DNA of 30,352 nt from JAXMDT01 sp046348685 (GTDB lineage: Bacteria; Pseudomonadota; Alphaproteobacteria; Rickettsiales; UBA998), in NCBI GenBank assembly GCA_046348685.1, contig JAXMDT010000018.1, positions 1 through 30,352 of the forward strand, given 5' to 3'. The position numbers were made by a program, and so were the translations under genes. How positions within the stretch are numbered: the stretch's first letter is position 1; the number at the start of each line of letters is the position of its first letter. Of the stretch, positions 16,541 through 24,165 are shown piece after piece. Below the pieces are notes generated by a model. It saw only the letters and a list, made by a program, of their open reading frames with translations. It did not search any database and was not told where the DNA came from.

Positions 16541-16575
16541 AAAACGGCGAACCTGGAAAGGTTCGCCGTTTTTAT
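16541..16575 (+). terminator. Strong Rho-independent terminator, possibly bidirectional
   Basis: A perfect 13-bp stem (AAAACGGCGAACC at 16541-16553, GGTTCGCCGTTTT at 16560-16572) with loop TGGAAA is followed by T-rich sequence. On the minus strand the same stem is followed by TTTT, so it may also end the small membrane gene that comes from the right. Confidence 0.92.
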
Positions 16576-16588
16576 TTATAAAAAAATT

Positions 16589-16852
16589 TTAGTGTTTCAT
16601 TCGATTGATGCTGGCAAAGCAGACTAGCCCAAGCCCCAGCAACGCAGTGATGCCTGACGCTTTACAAGCAATTGTGTTTGTCAGAAAATCCGCATACTCA
16701 GCAGGTAGATTTACATATTGGACGGCAATCGCCGCAAACCCTATCGCTGTCAAAAATGACAGCAAAGCAAAAAACATCAAAAAGAAATGGCTTACCAGGT
16801 ACGAGTATTGACCGGTACGCCCTGTCTTGATTACGTGGTAGGCTTCTCGCAT
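16589..16852 (-). CDS. Small two-helix membrane protein, unknown function
   Basis: The 87-residue product starts at 16852 behind GGGAGAG, a good ribosome site. It has two hydrophobic stretches: FFLMFFALLSFLTAIGFAAIAV, near residues 23-44, and SGITALLGLGLVCFASI, near 66-83. Short charged ends flank them (MREAYHVIKTGRTGQ at the start, NRMKH at the end). No family was recognised. It lies 79 bases downstream of sodC on the same strand and could be in one unit with it. Its role is unknown. Confidence 0.6.
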   Translation of the reverse strand: MREAYHVIKTGRTGQYSYLVSHFFLMFFALLSFLTAIGFAAIAVQYVNLPAEYADFLTNTIACKASGITALLGLGLVCFASINRMKH

Positions 16853-16931
16853 GGTTGCTCTCCCTTTTTTGGTGCAAGAGGAGATGTGATAGAAGCACTA
16901 TACCTTAGTAGTGTGACACTTTCATGAATAG

Positions 16932-17468
16932 CTACTTGATGACGCCACACGCTATACGGTCACCGGAATCACCAGTAGGCTGCGTCGCATAATCGTCAGC
17001 TTTTGCATGGATCATAAGCGACGCGCCATCCTTGTCTAAAATTGCGGGCAACGTTCCACTCTCATGAAGCGATACACGGCTATTGAAAAATTCAGCTTCT
17101 ACTTTGCCGTCTTTTTCTACCATCAGGTTTGGCAGGTCACCGACATGCGGTTTCGTGGAAAGCAATCCATGGGTTTCGTCCTCCAGCGCCAGATGACCAC
17201 CCGCTTTATCAAAATGACCCTCATGATCACATACACCGGAGGTATGGATATGTAATCCGTGCTTACCAGGCGGTAGTTTTTCAGCCGTGATGCGAATGAG
17301 CACGCCGGTTGGCGCTTGCGTGAAAACCGCCGTACCGATAGCTTCACCTTCCACATTTTTTAATATTGCTTTCGCAACCGGCGAAGTCACAGGGACACGG
17401 GAAGGTACTTCGGCCTGAACGGGCGCCGATAATGCTGCAAGTACTGAGAATGCAAGAATCTTTTTCAT
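16932..17468 (-). CDS. sodC: Periplasmic Cu/Zn superoxide dismutase
   Basis: The 178-residue protein starts with a signal peptide (MKKILAFSVLAALSAPVQA, cut after residue 19), so it acts in the periplasm and removes superoxide. All metal ligands are visible: copper His73 and His75 in HGLHIH, bridging His92, zinc His100, His108 and Asp111 in KPHVGDLPN, and copper His154 in LMIHAKADD. The disulfide pair Cys80 and Cys174 and the active-site Arg171 (GDRIACGV) are also present. The start is supported by GGAG upstream. It is divergent from the glycine-zipper gene across 78 bases. Confidence 0.95.
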   Translation of the reverse strand: MKKILAFSVLAALSAPVQAEVPSRVPVTSPVAKAILKNVEGEAIGTAVFTQAPTGVLIRITAEKLPPGKHGLHIHTSGVCDHEGHFDKAGGHLALEDETHGLLSTKPHVGDLPNLMVEKDGKVEAEFFNSRVSLHESGTLPAILDKDGASLMIHAKADDYATQPTGDSGDRIACGVIK

Positions 17469-17546
17469 TTTATCTACTCCGTTATTGTCACGAAATCTTC
17501 ATAACTTTGCCTTAAAAAATCGATATGGGATAGTTATTTTTTAGTC

Positions 17547-17972
17547 ATGGATAAGCAAAACCCAAATAAAGAATCACCCGAAACGCAGATTATTGCCGTC
17601 GATCTGGCGAAGATTAAACCAAATCCAGACGACATCAAAAAGCAGCGCCGCAATATGACGCTTTTCGATACGGCTGTAGGCGTCACCTTAGGCGGCATTA
17701 TCGGTTATTTGATTGGGGATTACTCCTCCCTGGACAATCCTGCACAAGGCAATCACGAAAGTTACGTGGCGATCGGCGCAGGAATTGGCGGCGCTCTTGG
17801 CGCAGTGCTTGGTTTTGAGAAACAAACGCAGGATGAAAGAGTTTATAAGTTGTTTGTAGACGCTAGCAAAAGTGATGACCCATCCAAAACACTGCAATCA
17901 AATATCAGCAACCTGTATACAGAATTAAGGAAGGCAAAAATCCAGGCGGCAATCTCATCGGCTGGCGGCTAG
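17547..17972 (+). CDS. Glycine-zipper membrane-associated protein, unknown function
   Basis: The 141-residue product has a charged N-terminus (MDKQNPNKESPETQ), two glycine-zipper hydrophobic segments (FDTAVGVTLGGIIGYLIGDY near 40-59 and YVAIGAGIGGALGAVLGFE near 73-91), and a charged helical tail rich in Lys, Ser and Asp. It has no cleavable signal. No family was recognised. Its stop codon lies inside the end of the convergent cysteine desulfurase gene, with an 18-base overlap, and no terminator separates them. The start lacks a clear Shine-Dalgarno. Confidence 0.6.
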   Translation: MDKQNPNKESPETQIIAVDLAKIKPNPDDIKKQRRNMTLFDTAVGVTLGGIIGYLIGDYSSLDNPAQGNHESYVAIGAGIGGALGAVLGFEKQTQDERVYKLFVDASKSDDPSKTLQSNISNLYTELRKAKIQAAISSAGG

Positions 17973-19046
17973 TTTCAACCATACATCCGTGAATTTTTGA
18001 ATATCTTCCGCATTCGTATTCCATCCGGCGCTGACGCGGATGACATGATCCGCCGTTTCATCTGAAACCTTCATCGCCTTTGCGACATGTGACGGTTCAA
18101 TACGTCCCGAAGAACACGCCGAACCCGCGCTAATAGCAAATCCGGCAAGATCAAAATGCATGAGCTGAGTCTCCGCCTTCATTTTTGGCATAAGGATGGA
18201 CGATGTATTCGGCAGGCGGGGTGAATCCTTGCCCAAAACCTGTGCGCCCGGCACCTGCGCCAGCATCGTTTGCTCCATTGTGTCGAGTGCATCGCGGATT
18301 GGTTTTTGCCAGGTATCTTTGGCAATAAGCTGAATTGCGGTGGCAAAACCAGTAATCGCCGCGACGTTTTCCGTTCCGGCGCGCCGTCCCAGTTCCTGCC
18401 CGCCGCCCACCATCAGCTTTTGCAGCTCCAGCGGCTGGCGGACAATCAACGCAGCAATACCTTGCGGCCCGCCGAATTTATGCGCGGATATACTGACCAT
18501 ATCGGCGCCAAGCAGTCCAGCATCCACCGGTATTTTCCCAACCGCCTGAATAGCATCGGTATGCAGAAGCCCATCATGGGCATGTACTTTAGCCGCGATC
18601 TCGGCGATGGGTTGGATAACACCTGTCTCATTATTGGCGAGCATAACGGAAATCAGCGCAGGTTTTTGAGTTTTCGCCAGCATTTCATCCAAGGCATCCA
18701 GATCAATAACACCGCTTGGCCAAACAGGAATAACTTTCACCGGCTCGCCTGCCGTTTTTATAACGGAGGCATGTTCGATAGAAGATATAATCAAATCGCG
18801 ATCAGGCAGGCCTTTCAACGCCAGCGTATTTGCTTCCGTACCTGTTGCGGTAAAAATTACTTCATGCGGAAAAACGCTAAGTGCCTCACCGATAACGGCG
18901 CGCGCATCTTCCACTTTCTTCTTTGCAGCACGTCCATAACCATGCACGGACGATGGGTTGGCCGGCTCTTCCATGGCATGGAGCATGGCCGCCCGGACTT
19001 GAGGACGGATAGGCGCGGTGGCGTTATAATCGAGGTAAATCGGCAC
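17955..19046 (-). CDS. iscS: Cysteine desulfurase, NifS/IscS type
   Basis: The 363-residue PLP enzyme takes sulfur from cysteine for Fe-S cluster assembly. It shows YLDYNATAPI at the start, FTATGTEANTLALKG, HTDAIQAVGKIPVD, the PLP lysine Lys190 in SISAHKFGGPQG, GGGQELGRRAGTENV, and the catalytic Cys311 in SAGSACSSGR. It ends a three-gene operon, 17 bases after iscR. In many alphaproteobacteria this desulfurase is followed by sufB, sufC and sufD; here the next gene is convergent and unrelated, so the scaffold genes must lie elsewhere. The symbol is by type; several paralogues exist in the family. Confidence 0.92.
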   Translation of the reverse strand: MPIYLDYNATAPIRPQVRAAMLHAMEEPANPSSVHGYGRAAKKKVEDARAVIGEALSVFPHEVIFTATGTEANTLALKGLPDRDLIISSIEHASVIKTAGEPVKVIPVWPSGVIDLDALDEMLAKTQKPALISVMLANNETGVIQPIAEIAAKVHAHDGLLHTDAIQAVGKIPVDAGLLGADMVSISAHKFGGPQGIAALIVRQPLELQKLMVGGGQELGRRAGTENVAAITGFATAIQLIAKDTWQKPIRDALDTMEQTMLAQVPGAQVLGKDSPRLPNTSSILMPKMKAETQLMHFDLAGFAISAGSACSSGRIEPSHVAKAMKVSDETADHVIRVSAGWNTNAEDIQKFTDVWLKLAASR

Positions 19047-19063
19047 CCTATAGATATACGCGT

Positions 19064-19531
19064 TTAATTGAGTCCGGCAAAATCAATTTCAATGGGAATC
19101 GGCGTCGGCGGGAATTTGGCTTTCATCTTGCCGGTGCAGACATCCTCAAGCGAGATTGAGCTGAGGAAATCATAAATCTGATTGCCAAGACCTTCCCACA
19201 GATCGTGTGTCACGCAGCGCGTCTTCGGCGTCATGCAGCCGCTCGTACTTGTTTCACAGCGAGTCATTTTGATCGGCTCTTCCACGGCGACGATAATATC
19301 CGCAATGCAAATCTCGGACGATGGGCGGTTCAATTGATAGCCTCCGCCCGGGCCGCGCACCGATTTCACGAGTTCGCTCTTGCGCAGTTTGCAGAAAATC
19401 TGTTCCAGATACGGCAGCGGGATTTCCTGACATTTGGAAATATCGGAAAGGCAGACCGGCTTGCCGTTGCATTTCAGGGCAAGATCGACCATGGCCATAA
19501 CCGCATAACGACCCCGCGCACTAAGTATCAT
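19064..19531 (-). CDS. iscR: Rrf2-family Fe-S regulator, IscR-like
   Basis: The 155-residue protein has the Rrf2 winged helix (MILSARGRYAVMAMVDLAL, then PLPYLEQIFCKLRKSELVKSVRGPGGGYQL). The Fe-S binding set is present: Cys92, Cys99 and Cys106 plus His109 in RCETSTSGC...RCVTH, close to the IscR pattern with one extra residue between cysteines. It likely senses Fe-S status and controls cluster biogenesis. It overlaps the end of cysE by 11 bases and is 17 bases before the desulfurase, so the three are one operon, cysE-iscR-iscS. Confidence 0.92.
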   Translation of the reverse strand: MILSARGRYAVMAMVDLALKCNGKPVCLSDISKCQEIPLPYLEQIFCKLRKSELVKSVRGPGGGYQLNRPSSEICIADIIVAVEEPIKMTRCETSTSGCMTPKTRCVTHDLWEGLGNQIYDFLSSISLEDVCTGKMKAKFPPTPIPIEIDFAGLN

Positions 19532-20216
19532 GGCGCTGCTCCGTGCCGGAAACGGGTGGTAGCGGTTCAGAGCCGCTCATCGACTCAATTTTTTGCTTCA
19601 GTGAAGCGACTTCTTGACGCAGTAGCTGCAACTCCAACAGAACAGGGTCACTTTTTTCATCGCACGGTGTGCCGTAAGCGGTGAAATTCTCGGGCACAAC
19701 ACCACGCTGCATGACAGGTTTGGCGGGTATGCCTACCACCGTTTCTCCGATTTCCACATCTTTAACGACAACCGCATTAGCGCCAATACGCGCTCCATCC
19801 TTTACCATAATTGGCCCAAGCACCTGCGCGCCAGCGCCAATGATGACGTCATTGCCAATGTAGGGATGCCGGTGACCTTTCTCGGTCGTCGTACCGCCAA
19901 GGGTAACACCTTGATATATTGTGACGCGATCTCCAATCTTGCTTGTCTCGCCGATGACAACGCCATAGCCATGGTCGATAACCAGGGATTTACCGATGCT
20001 GACTGAAGGGTGAATTTCAATGCCGGTCAAAAAACGACCTACCTGAGACAGCCAGCGGGCAATCAGCTTAAGGCCTGAGCCCCAGAGGAAATGGGCGGCA
20101 CGATGAAACTGCAGGGCATGAAAACCCGGGTAACATAAAGCAATTTCCAATGCATTCCGGGCAGCAGGGTCGCGCTGCAAAAAGCCATCGATATCGTCTT
20201 TAATGGATTGCCACAT
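19521..20216 (-). CDS. cysE: Serine O-acetyltransferase (EpsC type)
   Basis: The 231-residue enzyme makes O-acetylserine from serine and acetyl-CoA, the precursor of cysteine. It has the left-handed beta-helix hexapeptide repeats, IHPSVSIGKSLVIDHGYGVVIGETSKIGDRVTIYQGVTLGGT, GHRHPYIGNDVIIGAGAQVLGP and IGANAVVVKDVEIGETVVGIPAKPV. The N-terminal helical domain is short, as in EpsC-like forms, and a Glu/Leu-rich helical tail (LLELQLLRQEVASLKQKIES) follows. It heads the operon with iscR and the desulfurase, which links cysteine supply to Fe-S assembly. The start has no evident Shine-Dalgarno. Confidence 0.93.
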   Translation of the reverse strand: MWQSIKDDIDGFLQRDPAARNALEIALCYPGFHALQFHRAAHFLWGSGLKLIARWLSQVGRFLTGIEIHPSVSIGKSLVIDHGYGVVIGETSKIGDRVTIYQGVTLGGTTTEKGHRHPYIGNDVIIGAGAQVLGPIMVKDGARIGANAVVVKDVEIGETVVGIPAKPVMQRGVVPENFTAYGTPCDEKSDPVLLELQLLRQEVASLKQKIESMSGSEPLPPVSGTEQRHDT

Positions 20217-20274
20217 GGTTTCTGCGCGGTCCGAAGTTGCATTTCATGCCTGAGTGTATTAAGAACACACATGC

Positions 20275-20303
20275 ATTAACCCCTAGTTGCGAGTCATTCG
20301 CAA
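20275..20303 (-). promoter_or_regulatory. Candidate promoter of the cysE-iscR-iscS operon
   Basis: On the minus strand TTGCGA (20303-20298) and GTTAAT (20280-20275) are spaced by 17 bases, a fair -35/-10 match. The -35 lies in the palindrome at 20285-20305, which would let a bound repressor block it. The predicted start of transcription is near 20267, giving a leader of about 50 bases. Confidence 0.3.
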
Positions 20304-20305
20304 CT
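20285..20305. promoter_or_regulatory. Fur-like palindromic operator
   Basis: AGTTGCGA and TCGCAACT form a perfect 8-bp inverted repeat around GTCAT. The core, TTGCGA-N-TCA-TTCGCAA, resembles the Fur-type iron box of alphaproteobacteria. It lies between the divergent cysE operon and the alpha/beta hydrolase gene, about 70 bases before cysE. Iron control of an Fe-S operon is sensible. The sites known to be bound by IscR or RirA look different, as far as I recall. Confidence 0.55.
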
Positions 20306-20404
20306 CTTGATTTCGTAAACCATTGTACCATATGAGTCAACACAGTTTCCAGCACTTAGCGTATATGTGGGAACGAAACATGACATTTTCAACCTGGAGT
20401 CACC

Positions 20405-21112
20405 ATGCCTGAAGTCATTTTTACCGGTCCGGAAGGCCGCTTAGAGGGCCGTTATCATCATAATGAAAACCCGACTTCACCGGTTGCAATTGTGCTGCAC
20501 CCCCACCCGCTTTATGGCGGCACTATGAATAACAAGGTGGTTTACACCATCTATCAATCGTTTGTGAAAAACGGTTTTTCCGTTCTGCGCTTTAATTTCC
20601 GTGGGGTTGGCCGTTCACTTGGTAAATATGATGAAGGTATCGGGGAGTTGATGGATGCAGCCGCAGCGATGGACTGGATTCAATTGCAAAATCCGGAAGC
20701 TTCCACCTGCTGGGTATCTGGTTTTTCCTTTGGTTCCTGGATTGCACTGCAGCTTCTGATGCGCCGCCCGGAGATCGAGGGCTTTCTCGCCGTCTCCCCT
20801 CCCGCCAACAAATATGATTTTGGCTTTCTGTCCCCCTGCCCAGCGCCAGGGCTTATTGTTCAAGGCACGAAAGACGACATCGTCAATGAAGCGGATGTCA
20901 CGAAATTGTATGATAAGCTGAAAACGCAAAAATATGCGCAAGTCGAATACAAAACATTCGAAGGCGCCGACCATTATTTCCGCACGATGCTGGATGATCT
21001 GGGCCGGACGATGGATGGCTACATCGCCGAGCGCCTGCGTATTTTCGAGGCAAACCGTCAGGCAATGCCAAGCAAAAAGCGCCGCCAGTTACCTAGGGAT
21101 TCAAGGCCGTAA
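20405..21112 (+). CDS. Alpha/beta hydrolase (COG2945 type)
   Basis: The 235-residue protein has a good ribosome site (CTGGAG before ATG 20405). It shows IVLHPHPLYGGTMNN, the oxyanion region, FRGVGRSLGKYDEGIGE, the nucleophile Ser108 in GFSFGS, an acidic residue after LIVQGTKDDIV, and His in EGADHYF. It is a cytoplasmic serine hydrolase of unknown substrate. From memory, a gene of this type often sits next to the desulfurase/suf cluster in alphaproteobacteria, and here it is divergent from cysE-iscR-iscS. Its last codons run up to the repeat at 21115. Confidence 0.9.
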   Translation: MPEVIFTGPEGRLEGRYHHNENPTSPVAIVLHPHPLYGGTMNNKVVYTIYQSFVKNGFSVLRFNFRGVGRSLGKYDEGIGELMDAAAAMDWIQLQNPEASTCWVSGFSFGSWIALQLLMRRPEIEGFLAVSPPANKYDFGFLSPCPAPGLIVQGTKDDIVNEADVTKLYDKLKTQKYAQVEYKTFEGADHYFRTMLDDLGRTMDGYIAERLRIFEANRQAMPSKKRRQLPRDSRP

Positions 21113-21114
21113 TG

Positions 21115-21199
21115 TCGTCCCGGCGGAGGCCGAAATCCACGACTTTATTTCAAGCACAAATGTTTTTAGGACGTAGACCCCGGCCTTCGCCGGGGTGAC
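21115..21199 (+). repeat. Second REP-like cluster, two inverted units, doubling as terminator
   Basis: An inverted copy (GTCGTCCCGGCGGAGGCCGA at 21115, ending AATCCA at 21140) and a plus copy (about 21174-21199, ACCCCGGC/GCCGGGGT stem at 21177-21196) belong to the same family as the units at 8314-8460. The plus copy is followed by six T at 21201-21206, so it could end the hydrolase transcript. It lies between the convergent hydrolase and anmK genes. Confidence 0.75.
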
Positions 21200-21204
21200 A
21201 TTTT

Positions 21205-22272
21205 TTAATGCGAATAAAAAGCGCCGCCCGTTACCGCACGATTCGCGCCTGTCGTTGATGGTAGTGTCAGCGGCATACGGCGCATCGAGCGCACGGCTAG
21301 GAATGCGAACGCTTCGGCTTCCAGGAAATCACCCCGCCAGCCGACATTTTCAACCGACGTGACATGTTCAAGAAGGCTGCGGAGCGCCGCCATCATAGTC
21401 GGGTTGTGCCTGCCACCTCCCGTAATCAGCCAGCGCCTTGGCCGTTCGGGTAGATGCACGAGGGACTTATAGACCGCTTCCGCCGTTAAACGTGTCAGCG
21501 TCGCCGCCCCGTCTTCCGTCGAAAGGTGCTTGATTATTTCGAGGGAAAATTCATTCCTATCCAGAGATTTCGGGGGTAACTGCTCGAAATACGGATGTTG
21601 CAGGTATTCTTCGATTAGAGCATTAGCCAGCTTTCCGGCTTCGGCGATCTTGCCGTCCCGGTCGAAAAGCATACCGGTGCGCTTGCGCATCCAGTCATTG
21701 AGCATGGCATTGCCCGGGCCGGTATCGAAAGCGATCAATGAACCATCGCTGCCGATCCAGGTAATATTGGCGATGCCGCCTATATTCAGGATGGCGATGG
21801 GCGTTTCCAATGTCTGCGCCAGGGCCGCGTGATAAAGCGGCACGAGCGGCGCGCCTTCGCCACCTGCCGCGACATCGGCACGGCGAAAATCGGCGACCAC
21901 GGAAATACCGGTTTCTTCCGCTAGCAGTGCAGGGTTTCCCATTTGCCAGGTAATGCCATCGCGCGGGCGGTGGGTGATGGTCTGGCCGTGAAAGCCCAGA
22001 ATGCCCACGTCTCCAGCCGACATATTCGCTTTGGCGAGAACTTTCTTCACTGCTTCGGCATGCAGCAGGGTCAGGCGGCGCTCGATAATGAGCCAATCCG
22101 CCTCATCGCCCATCATTAGCTCCTGCAAGGCGCCGATCAGGTCGCGCGGCAAGGGCAGCGTCAAGGCCGCGCCAAATTCCAGCACATTCTCGCCATCGGT
22201 CTTGATCAAGGCCGCATCCACGCCATCGAGCGACGTACCGCTCATCAATCCCAGCGCCCAGATCGGTTGCAT
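21205..22272 (-). CDS. anmK: Anhydro-N-acetylmuramic acid kinase
   Basis: The start is ATG 22272 (MQPIWALGL) with AAGGA in front; an upstream GTG frame is less likely. The 355-residue enzyme phosphorylates and opens anhydro-MurNAc during peptidoglycan recycling. It shows the ASKHA phosphate motif GLMSGTSLDGVDAALI, the GFHGQTITHRP segment, NPALLAEETGISVVADFRRADVAAGGEGAPLVP, ILNIGGIANITWI, FDTGPGNAMLNDW and a C-terminal ITGGGRHNPTMM. The divergent neighbour is tyrS, a common arrangement in alphaproteobacteria, but a DUF559 gene has been placed between them. Confidence 0.95.
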   Translation of the reverse strand: MQPIWALGLMSGTSLDGVDAALIKTDGENVLEFGAALTLPLPRDLIGALQELMMGDEADWLIIERRLTLLHAEAVKKVLAKANMSAGDVGILGFHGQTITHRPRDGITWQMGNPALLAEETGISVVADFRRADVAAGGEGAPLVPLYHAALAQTLETPIAILNIGGIANITWIGSDGSLIAFDTGPGNAMLNDWMRKRTGMLFDRDGKIAEAGKLANALIEEYLQHPYFEQLPPKSLDRNEFSLEIIKHLSTEDGAATLTRLTAEAVYKSLVHLPERPRRWLITGGGRHNPTMMAALRSLLEHVTSVENVGWRGDFLEAEAFAFLAVRSMRRMPLTLPSTTGANRAVTGGAFYSH

Positions 22273-22347
22273 TTCAGTCCTTCTCACTTCTTGGTTTATT
22301 GAAAACCGTATTACAGTATGATACGCGCAGAATCATCAAGGAAAATC

Positions 22348-22824
22348 ATGACCTCTGGAACTTTTATCGAAGAAGACGGCACCTTAAAGCCTCCTCCCGC
22401 TTGCGGGGGGAGGTTTGGTGGGGGGAATGCTACCTCGCGTAATCTCAAAGCGATGAAAAATGCCGATGCTTTAAGAAAAAATCTTACTGAAGCAGAAAAA
22501 AAACTGTGGTCGATCTTGCGTGGAAAGCAGTTGAGCGGATTTAAATTCCGCAGACAACAGTCCATAGGACCTTACATTGTAGATTTTGCATGCATGAAGC
22601 ATCATCTCGTTATCGAGTTAGATGGCGGACAGCATGCAATGCAAGAAAGCTACGATGCCGGGCGAACAGTTTTTCTTGAAGAGCATGGATTTCAAATCAT
22701 ACGTTTTTGGAATAACGACGTAACTGAAAACATGGATGGAGTATATCAGCGCATAGTTGAAACGCTAAATTCCCCCACCCCGACCCTCCCCCGCAAGCGG
22801 GAGAGGGAGAAAGCAACCTCATGA
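22348..22824 (+). CDS. DUF559 endonuclease-like protein inside inverted repeats
   Basis: From ATG 22348 (AAGGA upstream) the product is 158 residues. Residues from about 36 (MKNADALRKNLTEAEKKLWSIL) to 145 are the DUF559 domain, related to the Vsr/PD-(D/E)XK nuclease fold, with FRRQQSIGPYIVDF and LVIELDGGQH as core. The first 35 codons and the last ones (SPTPTLPRKRERE) are encoded by a repeat that flanks the domain in inverted copies, so ATG 22453 may be the ancestral start. Its TGA overlaps the tyrS ATG (22821-22824). The role of DUF559 proteins is not established. Confidence 0.85.
   Translation: MTSGTFIEEDGTLKPPPACGGRFGGGNATSRNLKAMKNADALRKNLTEAEKKLWSILRGKQLSGFKFRRQQSIGPYIVDFACMKHHLVIELDGGQHAMQESYDAGRTVFLEEHGFQIIRFWNNDVTENMDGVYQRIVETLNSPTPTLPRKREREKATS
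22391..22427 (+). repeat. Left inverted repeat flanking DUF559
   Basis: The copy begins CTCCTCCCGCTTGCGGGG and continues with GGAGG and a T- then G-rich stretch. It is about 80 percent identical, as reverse complement, to 22770-22809. The DNA is read in frame as codons for KPPPACGGRFGGGN of the DUF559 protein. Confidence 0.8.
22770..22809 (-). repeat. Right inverted repeat flanking DUF559, abutting tyrS
   Basis: This is the inverted partner of 22391-22427, including CCCCCGCAAGCGGGAGAGGG. It codes for the C-terminal SPTPTLPRKRERE of the DUF559 protein and ends 12 bases before the tyrS ATG. Its GAGGGAGA tail is the only purine-rich Shine-Dalgarno-like sequence for tyrS. Confidence 0.8.
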
Positions 22825-24164
22825 CTGAACCGCAATCGAAATTTTTAAAAACCGTCAAGGCGCGTGGTTTTATCCACCAATGCACCGATGATGCCGCGTT
22901 GGATGCCCTGCTGAAACAATGCGAGGAGAGCAAAAAGCCGCTCGTTGCTTATATCGGGTTTGACTGCACGGCGCCTTCTCTACATGTCGGCAGCCTGATC
23001 CAGATCATGATGCTCTATTGGTTGCAGCAGACGGGTCATAAACCCATTGTCCTCATGGGCGGCGGCACGACCAAGGTCGGCGATCCTTCCGGTAAGGACG
23101 AATCCCGCCAATTGCTCACCGAAGAAAAGATCAAAGAAAACATGGAAGGCATCAAACAGGTCTTTTCGAAATTCCTCGGCATCTTTGAATCGACATTCGA
23201 CGCATCGACGACTAAACCGTATATGGTCAACAACGCCGATTGGCTCGATAATTTAAACTACCTCGACTTTTTGCGAGATTATGGGCGCTTAATTTCCGTC
23301 AACCAAATGCTGGCAAGAGAAAGTGTAAAATTACGCTTAGATCGTCAACAGCACTTAAGCTTTCTTGAATTTAATTACATGGTTTTGCAAGCCTATGATT
23401 TTGTAGAACTGCGCAGAGGCTATGCCTGCCGTTTACAAATAGGCGGTTCCGATCAATGGGGAAATATTTTGAGCGGCATAAATTTAAATGCATTCGATGA
23501 TATAGATAAGAATTACGAGGATTCTAATTACCCTAAGGCTAGAACTGGCTTTATTTCTAAAGAAAAAACACTTTTCGGCCTCACCACCCCACTCCTCACC
23601 ACCTCTGCCGGGGCGAAGATGGGCAAGACGGCGGATGGGGCGGTGTGGCTGAATCCTGATATGTTCTCGGCCTATAATTATTGGCAATTCTGGCGCAATA
23701 CGGAAGATGCCGATGTGGGCCGGTTTTTACGCCTGTTTACCACGCTGGATATAAGTGAAATCGAACGGCTGGAAAAACTACCCGGAGCGGGCATCAACGA
23801 TGCCAAGAAAGCGCTTGCTGACGCCGCTACCGCGATGCTGCATGGTGAAAAAGCCGCTGCCGAGTCCCGCGCAACGGCGGAAAAAACCTTTGAGCAAGGC
23901 GGCACATCGGAAAATCTGCCGACGGAAATTATTGCCCGTTCAGAAGCAGAAGCTCCCCTGCCCGCCTATAAATTATTTCATCTGGCTAAACTGGCCGACT
24001 CCGGCAAGGAAGCACGCCGCTTGATTCAAAGCGGAGGCGCACGCGTGAACGATGAGAAGGTTGAAAATGAAAACGATACGTATGATCTGCTTAAGCTAAC
24101 GGCAGCAGGCAGCGTCAAACTTTCCGCAGGGAAGAAAAAACATATTCTGGTGAAAGTAGAATAG
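22821..24164 (+). CDS. tyrS: Tyrosyl-tRNA synthetase
   Basis: The 447-residue class I enzyme charges tRNA-Tyr. It shows the HIGH-type motif HVGS at 55-58, GGGTTKVGDPSGKDESR, the tyrosine pocket LQAYDFVEL and LQIGGSDQWGNI, the KMSKS-type KMGKT at 266-270, and a C-terminal S4 domain (KLADSGKEARRLIQSGGARVND). Residues 143-252 are encoded by visibly AT-richer DNA with TTA, AGA and ATA codons that the rest avoids. An extra segment of about 20 residues (within 223-250, NAFDDIDKNYEDSNY...) is inserted after the SDQWGN motif relative to usual TyrS. The stop is one base from the stop of convergent pilU. Confidence 0.95.
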   Translation: MTEPQSKFLKTVKARGFIHQCTDDAALDALLKQCEESKKPLVAYIGFDCTAPSLHVGSLIQIMMLYWLQQTGHKPIVLMGGGTTKVGDPSGKDESRQLLTEEKIKENMEGIKQVFSKFLGIFESTFDASTTKPYMVNNADWLDNLNYLDFLRDYGRLISVNQMLARESVKLRLDRQQHLSFLEFNYMVLQAYDFVELRRGYACRLQIGGSDQWGNILSGINLNAFDDIDKNYEDSNYPKARTGFISKEKTLFGLTTPLLTTSAGAKMGKTADGAVWLNPDMFSAYNYWQFWRNTEDADVGRFLRLFTTLDISEIERLEKLPGAGINDAKKALADAATAMLHGEKAAAESRATAEKTFEQGGTSENLPTEIIARSEAEAPLPAYKLFHLAKLADSGKEARRLIQSGGARVNDEKVENENDTYDLLKLTAAGSVKLSAGKKKHILVKVE

Positions 24165-24165
24165 C

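Noticed and set aside
18270..19067. 265-codon plus-strand frame in iscS
   Set aside because: It lies wholly opposite a desulfurase with all catalytic residues and has no recognisable domain.
22391..22809. Possible CRISPR array or insertion sequence around the DUF559 gene
   Set aside because: Only two copies of the repeat, in inverted orientation and with a gene between; there are no spacers, no cas genes and no transposase.
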